From: CAZERT01 sp964630015
GTDB taxonomy: Bacteria; Patescibacteriota; Microgenomatia; UBA10105; UBA927
DNA: 10,107 nt
Assembly: GCA_964630015.1 (NCBI GenBank)
Contig: CAZVTJ010000030.1
Location: forward strand, 1-10,107
Direction: 5' to 3'
The notes beneath the pieces were generated by a model, which saw only the letters and a program-made list of their open reading frames with translations, was not told the origin of the DNA and ran no database searches. Of this stretch, positions 1-6,826 are shown in pieces. Position numbers and translations under genes: made by a program. Each line of letters starts with the position of its first letter. Position 1 is the stretch's first letter.

Positions 1-1695
1 GGGTATGACAGTTGGGGAATTGCACAAGTTATTGAAAAACAATCCAATACCAAAATAATAGCGATGAAAAAGGCAGTTGGTAAAATTGCTGCCACAACCG
101 ACACTACCCTCCCCGATGCAACCCTTGCCATCGGACACACCCGCTGGGCGACACACGGAGGCGTAACCGAAGCAAATGCCCATCCCCATTGTGATTGTTC
201 GGGTACCATTGCCCTTATCCACAACGGCATCATTGAAAATTACGAAGAAATAAAGCAAACGCTCACCGGACATACATTCGTTTCGGAAACGGACAGTGAG
301 GTTGCGATTCATGCAATCGAGGAAAAAATGCACACTATTTCTTTGGAAGAGGCTGTCCGGTCGGTGTTTTTAGAGTCCCGGGGATGCAATGCATTCATCG
401 TTATCTCCACGATAGAGCGAAAAATCGTTGCCGTAAAACGGGGATCGCCGCTTGTCGTTGGGTTTGGAACCGGTGAGCAGTTTATTGCCAGTGATGCACC
501 GGCACTGCTGCCGCATACCCAAACCGTGTATTACCTGGAAGATAATGAAATGGCCATTCTTACCGATTTAAAAATCCGGTTTCTTGATGCGACAACCGGA
601 AAAGAAAAACCAATAACGCCGATAACGCTCACATGGTCACCATCCGATGCACAAAAAAACGGCTTTTCCACATTCATGGAAAAGGAAATCGAACAGCAAC
701 CCATGGTCATTCGTACGATTGCCGACCGTCCGACACATGAACTGCAACCGCTCATTTCCTCCATAAAGAACGCATCATCCGTCGTGTTTACCGGTTGCGG
801 ATCAGCATACTATGCTTGTCAGGAAGCTCCGTATATTTTTTCCCAGGTGGCAGGAATGCATGTGGATACGGTGTTGGCAAGTGAGGCAGCATACCGGATG
901 CCGCTCTTTACCGATAAGACGCTCACGATTGCGTTTTCCCAAAGCGGCGAAACGATGGACCTTATCGAGGCTATAAAGGAAATCAAGACGCACAAGAGCA
1001 CCATCGGCGCACTGGTAAACGTCATGGGATCAACGCTATACCGTTTGTCCGACCTCTCACTCGTAACCCTTGCGGGCCCGGAAATCGCCGTTGCGACAAC
1101 CAAGGATATGGCGGCAAAACTTTCCCATATTATCCGTTTTGCCTATTATCTGTCGGAAAACGATACCCAAGGTACAAAAATTCTTCGCGACTCTGCAGAG
1201 GCAATTGACGAGTTGCTTCACAACACCAAAACACGGGAAATAATCAGGAGGGTAGCACGCACTCTGGCGAAGACAACAACCGTTTTTGTTCTTGGCCGCG
1301 GACCGATGTATCCCATTGCGTTGGAAACGGCCCTGAAAATAAAGGAAGTTAGCTATGTTCATGCGGAAGCCATACCAACAGGAGAACTCAAACACGGACC
1401 GATCGCGCTGATCGAAAAAAATACTCCATGTATACTCCTGATGCCAAATGACGGACTCTACGGAGCAAATCTGGCAGGGGCAATGGAAATGAAAGCGCGC
1501 GGTGCAACCATAATTGCTGTTACCGACACACCCCATCCCGTTATGGACATCGTCATTCCGATCTTGACAGCCGGTATTGGGTCCATTTTTCCTGTTCTGA
1601 CAGTGGGGCAAATCCTTGCACTGGAGGCGGCATCATATAAAAAACTCGATCCGGATAAGCCGAAAAATTTGGCAAAAAGTGTAACGGTAAAATAA
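1..1695 (+). CDS. glmS: Glutamine--fructose-6-phosphate aminotransferase (isomerizing), 5'-truncated by window edge
   Basis: GlmS converts fructose-6-phosphate and glutamine to glucosamine-6-phosphate, the first committed step of UDP-GlcNAc and peptidoglycan precursor synthesis in the cytosol. The reading frame is open from base 1 and gives 564 visible residues. It begins in the family motif GYDSxGIA, so roughly 30 N-terminal residues, including the catalytic Cys1, lie outside the window. The glutaminase domain shows GHTRWATHGG (visible residues ~45-54), HNGIIENY and SETDSEV. Two SIS sugar-isomerase domains follow: CGSAYYA (~266) with SQSGET (~313-318), then GRGPMYPIALETALKIKEVSY with GELKHGP (~461-467). 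The C-terminus DPDKPKNLAKSVTVK carries the active-site Lys of the family. Total length would be near the usual ~600 aa. No frameshift is seen. The Met at base 64 is internal and not a start. A hairpin overlapping the stop codon probably ends the transcript. Identity is nearly certain. Confidence 0.97.
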   Translation, partial: GYDSWGIAQVIEKQSNTKIIAMKKAVGKIAATTDTTLPDATLAIGHTRWATHGGVTEANAHPHCDCSGTIALIHNGIIENYEEIKQTLTGHTFVSETDSEVAIHAIEEKMHTISLEEAVRSVFLESRGCNAFIVISTIERKIVAVKRGSPLVVGFGTGEQFIASDAPALLPHTQTVYYLEDNEMAILTDLKIRFLDATTGKEKPITPITLTWSPSDAQKNGFSTFMEKEIEQQPMVIRTIADRPTHELQPLISSIKNASSVVFTGCGSAYYACQEAPYIFSQVAGMHVDTVLASEAAYRMPLFTDKTLTIAFSQSGETMDLIEAIKEIKTHKSTIGALVNVMGSTLYRLSDLSLVTLAGPEIAVATTKDMAAKLSHIIRFAYYLSENDTQGTKILRDSAEAIDELLHNTKTREIIRRVARTLAKTTTVFVLGRGPMYPIALETALKIKEVSYVHAEAIPTGELKHGPIALIEKNTPCILLMPNDGLYGANLAGAMEMKARGATIIAVTDTPHPVMDIVIPILTAGIGSIFPVLTVGQILALEAASYKKLDPDKPKNLAKSVTVK

Positions 1696-1722
1696 AACCA
1701 CGAATTCGTATCTTCGTGGTTT
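1695..1722 (+). terminator. Hairpin terminator of glmS
   Basis: A perfect 10-bp stem (1695-1704 with 1713-1722) and an 8-nt loop begin on the last base of the glmS stop codon. The 3' arm ends in TTT but no long T-run follows, so this may be a weak intrinsic terminator or a 3'-end stabilising hairpin. The stem is nearly symmetrical, AAACCACGAA against TTCGTGGTTT, so it could also act on the other strand. Confidence 0.65.
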
Positions 1723-1727
1723 GCACC

Positions 1728-1859
1728 TTCGTAGTTAGTAGTTCGTAGTTTGGAATGGGAGTAGATAGAAAAATGTTTTTAAAATCTTACCGTTTTGCAT
1801 TCTCTAGTCTTGGCTATCTACTGGCTACTATCTACAAACTACTAGCTACTAGCTACGAA
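1728..1859. repeat. ~130-bp imperfect palindrome with TAGTAG/CTAC-rich arms
   Basis: Two 25-nt arms (1728-1752 and 1835-1859) are inverted copies matching at 22 of 25 positions. Two of the three mismatches are T/C changes that would still allow G-U pairing in RNA. A second inner inverted pair, GTAGATAG (1761-1768) and CTATCTAC (1814-1821), is nested inside. The central ~45 nt are A/T-rich. The arms consist of short reiterations of TAGTAG/TAGCTA. The element fills most of the gap between glmS and the next promoter and has no convincing ORF. It could be a MITE-like or REP-like repeat, or a large RNA hairpin. No transposase or target-site duplication was recognised. Confidence 0.7.
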
Positions 1860-1901
1860 TTTACAGACATGATTGTTATGGTTGAAATTCCGATAATGCT
1901 T

Positions 1902-1907
1902 TATACT
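1902..1907 (+). promoter_or_regulatory. -10 box (TATACT) for the cohesin/Ig surface protein
   Basis: TATACT lies 10 nt before the ATG at 1918. TTGA-containing sequence near 1881-1886 could be a poor -35, but its spacing is short. With initiation 6-7 nt after the -10 box, the mRNA leader would be only about 3-4 nt, as for other promoters in the window. The assignment is by pattern only. Confidence 0.5.
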
Positions 1908-1917
1908 GGAATAAGAC

Positions 1918-3012
1918 ATGAAAGGGAAAACTGTCCTTATTATACTTCCGCTTGTTCTTCTGGCGATTGCCATTCCTGTTGCCGTGTATTTTGTCGGGAA
2001 AGGCGGATCGACGGATATACGAAGCAAAGCTGCACCGGCAACCCATATTTCCCTTTCTACACTGACGACTAGTCTTGCCGTCAATCAGGAATTCGAAGTA
2101 AATATCATCGTAGACACAAGCGACAATAGTATTGCCCAAATCCGTCCGGTCATAAAAATCGATCCGACAAAACTTACCTTTATTTCCGCTAGTCCCGGTC
2201 CATTTCTTCCTGGCGCCGCAGAAGGAGAAAAATCATTTAACGAAACCACGGGTATTCTGACCTATTATTTATATTCAACCACATCCCGAAGCGGAACCGG
2301 AACAGTTGCTTCCCTGAAATTAAAAGCGGTAGCACCGGGAACGACAACAATCTCATTTGATACCCAAACCGCGGCAGGTGCAATCGGGGAAGTCGATCCA
2401 ACAACAAATCAGTCACGAAACGTTATTGTCCCGCCCATGAATCCGCTAACCCTTACGATTACCGGAGACAGCGCCGCAACATCCGTCACAGACACAGTTA
2501 CTCCAACCGAAAGCATCGAACCGACACCGGAACCGACTATCGAAGATAGTATGGAGCTATCTGAAACGGAAATTCCCATTCCAACCGAGGCTCCACCAAT
2601 AGATCAAACAGAGGAACCAACTTCAACCCCATCTGCCCAAATGGCAACAATAACCCAAGATGGTAGCATTTTCCAAACCCAGCTTCCGACACTCTCCGGC
2701 ACCGCCCAGGCCGGTGCAACCGTTACCATCGTTATCCACAGCGATGAAACGGTAACCGGTGCCGTTACCGTCAATGAAGACGGTACCTGGACATTTACCC
2801 CGACTACTCCGCTTTCCCCGGGAATTCATACCGCAACCATTACCATTACGAACCCCGACGGAACAACGGAAACAAAAACACTTTCGTTTACCGTCGAAAA
2901 TCAGGAAACACCCATCACCGGCAACACACTTCCATTGGCGCTTTCCATTATAATTGGAGGAGTATTCCTTCTGACCGGATTCTGGCTTCGGAAGCCTTCT
3001 TCGTCCTATTGA
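1918..3012 (+). CDS. Membrane-anchored surface protein with cohesin-like domain, acidic Pro/Thr linker and bacterial Ig-like domain
   Basis: The protein has 364 aa. Residues ~5-27 form an N-terminal hydrophobic segment (signal anchor or signal peptide). Residues ~40-165 resemble a cohesin-type beta domain: VNQEFEVNIIVDTSDN, then KIDPTKLTFISASPG, then GTVASLKLKAVAPGTTTISF. A Pro/Thr/Glu-rich linker (~185-245) resembles a wall-spanning stalk. Residues ~255-330 match the bacterial Ig-like repeat style: LSGTAQAGATVTI, then VNEDGTWTFTP, then LSPGIHTATITITNPDG. The end is PITGNT, a hydrophobic helix (~337-356) and a basic tail, laid out like a sortase or archaeosortase sorting signal but without canonical LPxTG. 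The function is inferred to be adhesion or surface display; no catalytic motif is visible. It has its own promoter and no clear Shine-Dalgarno. Its stop overlaps the dcd 3' end by 7 bp. The architecture is clear; the biological role is unknown. Confidence 0.85.
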   Translation: MKGKTVLIILPLVLLAIAIPVAVYFVGKGGSTDIRSKAAPATHISLSTLTTSLAVNQEFEVNIIVDTSDNSIAQIRPVIKIDPTKLTFISASPGPFLPGAAEGEKSFNETTGILTYYLYSTTSRSGTGTVASLKLKAVAPGTTTISFDTQTAAGAIGEVDPTTNQSRNVIVPPMNPLTLTITGDSAATSVTDTVTPTESIEPTPEPTIEDSMELSETEIPIPTEAPPIDQTEEPTSTPSAQMATITQDGSIFQTQLPTLSGTAQAGATVTIVIHSDETVTGAVTVNEDGTWTFTPTTPLSPGIHTATITITNPDGTTETKTLSFTVENQETPITGNTLPLALSIIIGGVFLLTGFWLRKPSSSY

Positions 3013-3575
3013 TCCGAACCGATTCTGCTTGCAAGAGGTTGTGACTGATGCACGTATTTTGCATTGAGTTTTGTTGTATAAGGCTGGGATGAAGGATGTT
3101 TTAATTCATCAAACGTGAGTGCGCAGATGCGCATCCCCGGATACAAAGCAACCGGCATTCTCCCAAGATTCCCCAATTCCATCACAACAACTCCGCTCCA
3201 CCCCGGATCAAACACTGAGGCTGTCGAGTGGACGACTATTCCAAGCCTCCCCAAACTGGATCGTCCTTCCAGCCGTGCCAAAAGAAAATCGGGAAGCGTT
3301 AATGTTTCCATTGTTGTTGCCAACACGAAATCGCCCGGCTGCAGGATAAACGGTTTCCCATCTTCCACCGTAATTTCACTCATCATGGAATCCGCCTGGT
3401 CCCTATTGGTGGGATCGATAAAGGGAACACGGGAATTATTAAACACGCGAAATGCATTCCCTAACCGAAGGTCAATGGAACAGGAACCGAGTTGTTTTAC
3501 CAAATCGGGTTTTGGATCGATGGTAATAATACCTTCTTCCAATGCTTGTTTGATATCCACATCAGAGTACACCAT
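3006..3575 (-). CDS. dcd: dCTP deaminase
   Basis: Dcd deaminates dCTP to dUTP and ammonia, feeding thymidylate synthesis. The 189-aa length matches the family (about 190 aa). Visible motifs are SCSIDLRLG (~31-39), LEGRSSLGRLGIVVHSTA (~102-119), FDPGWSG (~122-128) and MELGN (~132-136). R105, S106, R110 and E133 correspond to the catalytic residues of E. coli Dcd. The C-terminal AKY...ASRI segment also matches the E. coli-type enzyme. A bifunctional deaminase/dUTPase, as in Mycobacterium and Methanocaldococcus, cannot be excluded from sequence. The ATG at 3575 follows the stop of the upstream dehydrogenase by 3 nt with no evident Shine-Dalgarno, so translation is probably coupled. It is the last gene of a three-gene operon and overlaps the convergent surface-protein gene by 7 bp. 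Confidence 0.95.
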   Translation of the reverse strand: MVYSDVDIKQALEEGIITIDPKPDLVKQLGSCSIDLRLGNAFRVFNNSRVPFIDPTNRDQADSMMSEITVEDGKPFILQPGDFVLATTMETLTLPDFLLARLEGRSSLGRLGIVVHSTASVFDPGWSGVVVMELGNLGRMPVALYPGMRICALTFDELKHPSSQPYTTKLNAKYVHQSQPLASRIGSDQ

Positions 3576-3578
3576 AGG

Positions 3579-4586
3579 TTATATGGTAACACGAAACGAA
3601 GGTGTTCCGTGAGAAACAAACGACACAATATTTTCAACCGTTTTTGAAAGAATCGTCGTTAACGCCTCTGTACTGTTGAATGCGTTATGCGGTGTCACGA
3701 TGACGTTTGGATGGGTAAGAAGTACGTGATTATACAGCTGTGTGCGCACATCGATTGCGTTAATGAAGTTTTTCGAAATCAACTGACGTTCTTCCTTCAG
3801 ACTGCGCTCCCCTTCCAATACATCAAGTCCTGCAGCGGCAACAATGCCCTGTTCCAGCGCCCACACGAGGGCTTCCGTATCGACAACTCCGCCCCTGGCG
3901 GTGTTTAGCAATATAACGCCTTTTTTCATCCGTTCAAACGAGTTTCTGTTTATGAAATGGTGCGTCTCGGGAGTTTCCGGAATATGGATGCTGACGATAT
4001 CACTCTGACCATACAGGTCATCAAGGGAAACATAGGTAAATCCCCCTGATTTTTCCCGCCGTTTATCCGGATGCCGGGAATACACCAGTACCCGCATGCC
4101 AAACCCGAGAGCTATCCCCACCACTGCCCGGCCGATCACGCCGTCCCCGATTACCCCGAACGTTTTCCCGAACAACTCACTTCCCCGAAGTCCGGCGACC
4201 GTAAAATCGCCGCGACGCGTGCGCTCGACTGACGGGACAATTGTTTTTACAAGAGCAAGCAGAAGTGCAAATGCATGTTCCGCTACGGAATGCTGGCCAT
4301 ACGTCGGAACGTTTGCAACGGCAATCGAGCGATCCTTTACAGCAACGGGATCTATATGATCCGTTCCCGTTGATCGCGTGACGATGAGTCGGACATTGGG
4401 AAGCCGGGAAAGAAGCATCGGGGTGATTTGGGAATAGACGAAAACCGAAAGAATGTCGATGGATTTAATCGCTTCAACGTGGTCGGCTGACAGCGGTTCA
4501 GGGAAAAACAGGAGTTTATGGCTGGACAACTCCTTCTGGAAATAGTCCTTTTCCCATGGTTCAATTTCGAAAAATGCGATATTCAT
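3579..4586 (-). CDS. D-isomer-specific 2-hydroxyacid dehydrogenase (D-lactate dehydrogenase-like)
   Basis: This NAD-dependent family reversibly reduces 2-keto acids such as pyruvate to D-hydroxy acids. The 335-aa length is normal. The Rossmann motif GVIGDGVIG (~144-152) is followed at its beta-strand end by VYSR. The expected catalytic triad is present: R231 in NTARGG, E260 in GLDVLEGE, and H300 in TPHNAF. VTRSTGTDHID (~69-79) and NVPTYGQHSVAEHA (~92-105) match the D-lactate dehydrogenase branch, and the long segment between E260 and H300 also fits it. Substrate cannot be proved: D-lactate is most likely, with other 2-hydroxyacids possible. The ATG is preceded by GGAAGGA (4595-4601), a usable Shine-Dalgarno overlapping the mazG-like stop codon. 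It is the middle gene of the mazG-like/dehydrogenase/dcd operon. In a fermentative small-genome bacterium it would regenerate NAD+. Confidence 0.9.
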   Translation of the reverse strand: MNIAFFEIEPWEKDYFQKELSSHKLLFFPEPLSADHVEAIKSIDILSVFVYSQITPMLLSRLPNVRLIVTRSTGTDHIDPVAVKDRSIAVANVPTYGQHSVAEHAFALLLALVKTIVPSVERTRRGDFTVAGLRGSELFGKTFGVIGDGVIGRAVVGIALGFGMRVLVYSRHPDKRREKSGGFTYVSLDDLYGQSDIVSIHIPETPETHHFINRNSFERMKKGVILLNTARGGVVDTEALVWALEQGIVAAAGLDVLEGERSLKEERQLISKNFINAIDVRTQLYNHVLLTHPNVIVTPHNAFNSTEALTTILSKTVENIVSFVSHGTPSFRVTI

Positions 4587-4600
4587 ATACAGGATCCTTC

Positions 4601-4921
4601 CTACTCTTTCGGTTCGGGATACCGGATTTTAAGTTCCTCCAATTTTTCCCAAAAAGAAGCCGCCAAATCAATGTGGAGAATTTCCGAAAGAAGAATGGTT
4701 GCGTGCAGGACATCGGCAAGTTCGAGGGCAATATCGTGCTTTATTTTTTCGTTGGCAAGAATTTGCTCATTTTCCGGCCAAATACAGTGTTCCATCGCCT
4801 CGGATGCTTCCCGTACCAAATCCATGGAAACGTTTTTTGGCGTATGGGTATTTTCCCATTTCCTGGACCGCTGGAGTTCCCAAATTGCTGCTGTCATGGA
4901 AGAAAGTGAATCGTTTGCCAT
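4601..4921 (-). CDS. MazG-like nucleotide pyrophosphohydrolase
   Basis: The predicted product has 106 aa, the size of single-domain all-alpha NTP pyrophosphatases. These hydrolyse (d)NTPs to NMP and PPi using Mg2+. The family signature ExxE...ExxD is visible as LVREASEAMEH and ALELADVLHATILL, followed by a final helix with FWEKLEELKIRYP, a usual ending for MazG-like/RS21-C6-type proteins. An upstream in-frame Met gives a longer reading frame to 4972. I prefer ATG 4921 because a TGGTACAAT extended -10 lies just 7 nt before it and would be inside the longer gene. First gene of an operon with the dehydrogenase (14-nt gap) and dcd. The presence of dcd suggests nucleotide-pool cleaning, possibly removal of dUTP or dCTP. 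Substrate is unknown. Confidence 0.82.
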   Translation of the reverse strand: MANDSLSSMTAAIWELQRSRKWENTHTPKNVSMDLVREASEAMEHCIWPENEQILANEKIKHDIALELADVLHATILLSEILHIDLAASFWEKLEELKIRYPEPKE

Positions 4922-4928
4922 AACACCC

Positions 4929-4937
4929 ATTGTACCA
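4929..4937 (-). promoter_or_regulatory. Extended -10 promoter for the mazG-like/dehydrogenase/dcd operon
   Basis: On the minus strand the sequence reads TGG-TACAAT, with TTGTCG upstream at a 16-nt spacing as a possible -35. The hexamer ends 7 nt before ATG 4921, which would place transcription start at or next to the A of the ATG (leaderless mRNA). It faces a rightward promoter at 4965-4973. Confidence 0.65.
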
Positions 4938-4964
4938 TGCACCATACACCCGACAACCAACCAG

Positions 4965-4973
4965 TGATACAAT
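4965..4973 (+). promoter_or_regulatory. Extended -10 promoter for the anchored protein at 4985
   Basis: TGA-TACAAT ends 11 nt before ATG 4985. No good -35 is visible. It is divergent from the operon promoter at 4929-4937, so the two promoters share about 45 bp. The expected leader is only ~4-5 nt and no Shine-Dalgarno is present. Confidence 0.6.
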
Positions 4974-4984
4974 CCAAACTACTT

Positions 4985-5647
4985 ATGGGTAAATCGGTCG
5001 CCATGCTTCTTGGAGCTATCCTCTTCCTTGGCGGAACCGTATGTGGCATTGTTGTGTTGGGGAAAAACCACAGACCAATATTGAATACGAACACATCCGC
5101 ATCTTCCGTATTACCCACATCGATTCCCCTTCAATATGTACCTTCCGAAGCCATTACAATTCCCGGGGTAGTATCCAATGGATCGCTTCGTTTTCAAGCG
5201 GTAGATTCGATGTTACCCGCAACAATATCGGGTGATTTTGTACTTCGTCAGAGTGATGGGTTCGTAACCGACGACAAAGCCATCGCAACCCTATCGGGAA
5301 CTGGTGTGATCGCAACAGTCTTTCCCTCTACCACACTTACTGCATCGTCCCTCCTGCCAACCGCTTTCCTTTTTACCCTCCCAGAAGGAAAACTTTCACT
5401 TAACGCCAGCATACCATTTGCAATCCGGTCCGGCATAACACTAATCCAAATGGAACATGCTTCTACCGTTATACGACGCAACGCTCTGGAGAAAGAAATT
5501 TCCATAACTGTTTCCCAAGGATCGGCATCCGCAGCATTTATCAACGAAGAAAATGAAACGCAGGTCCTATCCATCCAAAACGGTCAGACAATCCGAATAA
5601 ACGAAGCTACGTCTCAAATCCAAAAAACACAATCAAACGGACATTAA
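4985..5647 (+). CDS. Single-pass membrane-anchored protein, C-terminal region weakly FecR-like
   Basis: The 220-aa product is not confidently recognised. Residues ~4-26 form one hydrophobic segment after a short basic N-terminus, so most of the protein is probably outside the membrane. A Ser/Thr/Pro-rich stretch (~36-60) precedes a beta-rich region. The pattern near the end, SITVSQGSASAAFINEEN followed by VLSIQNGQTIRI (~173-205), resembles the G-x-V and L-x-x-G-Q strands of FecR-type domains, but this is a weak similarity. An in-frame ATG at 4937 would give a longer protein; I reject it because the TGATACAAT promoter lies inside that extension and the hydrophobic segment follows directly after Met 4985. 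The stop codon overlaps that of the convergent GH18-like gene. Possible role: envelope sensing or structure. That is inference only. Confidence 0.75.
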   Translation: MGKSVAMLLGAILFLGGTVCGIVVLGKNHRPILNTNTSASSVLPTSIPLQYVPSEAITIPGVVSNGSLRFQAVDSMLPATISGDFVLRQSDGFVTDDKAIATLSGTGVIATVFPSTTLTASSLLPTAFLFTLPEGKLSLNASIPFAIRSGITLIQMEHASTVIRRNALEKEISITVSQGSASAAFINEENETQVLSIQNGQTIRINEATSQIQKTQSNGH

Positions 5648-6792
5648 CGGACAAATTGCGAAAGATCTTCCCCTTCATACCCGAGTGCCCACAATGCAAC
5701 ACCAGCAATACCCATGGCTTTTGCCGAATCGATTTTCTTGGCAATCGACTGCCGATCTTCATAAAATATCTGACGGTAATATCCGTTTTCCGGTATAACC
5801 ACGTAGGGAATATCACCGCTTATGCTATCCCTTCCTATTTGGCAGGACTGACAGTCCGCAAGCAATTCCTTTACCCGTGCCCAGCTTGCGGTTTTCCCCG
5901 TTCCCGGAACTACTCCACTGCCGGGCACAGAAGACAGTGTATCCCATTCGTATCCATACAACGGAATACCCAACACAAGTTTTTCTTTCGGAATAAGATT
6001 CACGGCACGATTAAGGGAAAGTACTGCATCCTGCACGCGGACTTCCCCCGCACCTCCAAATGGCGCAACCGGCCCGCTTACAAATGACCCGGAGTACGTA
6101 TAATCGTATGCCATCAGAATTACCGTATCGGCAATTTCCCCAAGCACTTTGGGATCTTCCAAACGCGAACGGATGAGCGCGGTCGGTGTAAGCTCGACGG
6201 TAAGTGTGACGGTTCGCAACCGTTTTTTTACCTCGGATAAAAACGTGATGTAGGAACGCCGGGCGGACTCGGATGCATCGCGGAAACTTTCGATATCAAG
6301 ATTTAAATCCGTGAATTCATATTTGGTTAAAATCGGGGTTACGTCATTGGTCAGAGTGATTGCCGATGCAGTGGCATCGGATAACAGTGTTCCAATATGA
6401 TCTTCATTGGACAAATGCAGTAGTAGCGATCTGTTTTTTTGCTTGGCGGTATATGCGGAAAGTATGTCCGAAACCGTTTTGCCCTTAAGCGTTGTCCACC
6501 CAGGCTCTTCTTCCGTATCGGCAACAAGTTTTTGGATCGTCCCGTCAGGATTAACAACAAGACCAAAATAGGTCCATGAGGTAAGCAAATCCGTATAATC
6601 GTATGACTGTTTGGGGATGAGCCAATATGGCGCAAATCCAATAACTTCAAATCGTTTTTGCAGATGAAGATCTTCAAGTATTGGAGTAATAAATTCAGCA
6701 GTATTGATATTGGTTCTTACAAAAAATATACCAAGAAGACACCCAAGAATAAAACTGATGCAGTACGCCGCGATACGGAAAAAAAGCTTCAT
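5644..6792 (-). CDS. GH18-family glycoside hydrolase-like protein (YaaH/spore-germination type), membrane-anchored
   Basis: The product has 382 aa. Residues ~4-25 form an N-terminal hydrophobic anchor, so the enzyme domain is extracytoplasmic. VIGFAPYWLI (~50-59) begins the TIM-barrel. The catalytic strand reads TDLNLDIE (161-168): E168, the general acid, and D166 are kept, but the first Asp of DxxDxDxE is Thr and the middle Asp is Asn. VILMAYDYTY with GPVAPF (~224-244), LVLGIPLYGYEW (~272-283) and GVALWALGYE (~364-373) are characteristic of the GH18 subgroup that includes YaaH/SleL-type peptidoglycan N-acetylglucosaminidases. A CxxC pair lies at 314-317. ATG 6792 is chosen over an upstream TTG because a TGGTACAAT promoter lies 9 nt before it and the anchor starts there. 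A likely role is cell-wall glycan cleavage or binding. Fold assignment is strong, activity uncertain. Confidence 0.87.
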   Translation of the reverse strand: MKLFFRIAAYCISFILGCLLGIFFVRTNINTAEFITPILEDLHLQKRFEVIGFAPYWLIPKQSYDYTDLLTSWTYFGLVVNPDGTIQKLVADTEEEPGWTTLKGKTVSDILSAYTAKQKNRSLLLHLSNEDHIGTLLSDATASAITLTNDVTPILTKYEFTDLNLDIESFRDASESARRSYITFLSEVKKRLRTVTLTVELTPTALIRSRLEDPKVLGEIADTVILMAYDYTYSGSFVSGPVAPFGGAGEVRVQDAVLSLNRAVNLIPKEKLVLGIPLYGYEWDTLSSVPGSGVVPGTGKTASWARVKELLADCQSCQIGRDSISGDIPYVVIPENGYYRQIFYEDRQSIAKKIDSAKAMGIAGVALWALGYEGEDLSQFVR

Positions 6793-6801
6793 GCTGGCAG
6801 T

Positions 6802-6810
6802 ATTGTACCA
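6802..6810 (-). promoter_or_regulatory. Extended -10 promoter for the GH18-like gene
   Basis: TGG-TACAAT on the minus strand, the same string as upstream of the mazG-like gene and tRNA-Ile. The hexamer ends 9 nt before ATG 6792, giving an almost leaderless mRNA. It lies in the gap between the ppa stop and this gene, so the gene can be transcribed separately from ppa. Confidence 0.6.
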
Positions 6811-6826
6811 TGCAGAAAGCAATTAC

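Noticed and set aside
1057..1611. 184-aa ORF on the minus strand inside glmS
   Set aside because: It is entirely antisense to a well-conserved enzyme, has unlikely composition (Cys/His-rich) and has no start signals; a shadow ORF.
1755..2072. 105-aa plus-strand ORF overlapping the start of the surface-protein gene
   Set aside because: It runs through the palindrome and then out of frame through the surface-protein gene; it has Cys-rich composition and no promoter or Shine-Dalgarno.
3115..3612. 165-aa plus-strand ORF antisense to dcd
   Set aside because: dcd on the other strand is complete with all catalytic motifs; this frame shows none.
5041..5574. Short ORFs on both strands within the 4985-5647 gene (5041-5235 plus, 5248-5574 minus)
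   Set aside because: The long frame has an anchor, a promoter and an extracytoplasmic composition; the others lack start signals.
5656..6087. 143-aa plus-strand ORF antisense to the GH18-like gene
   Set aside because: Cys/Pro-rich shadow of a clear coding region.
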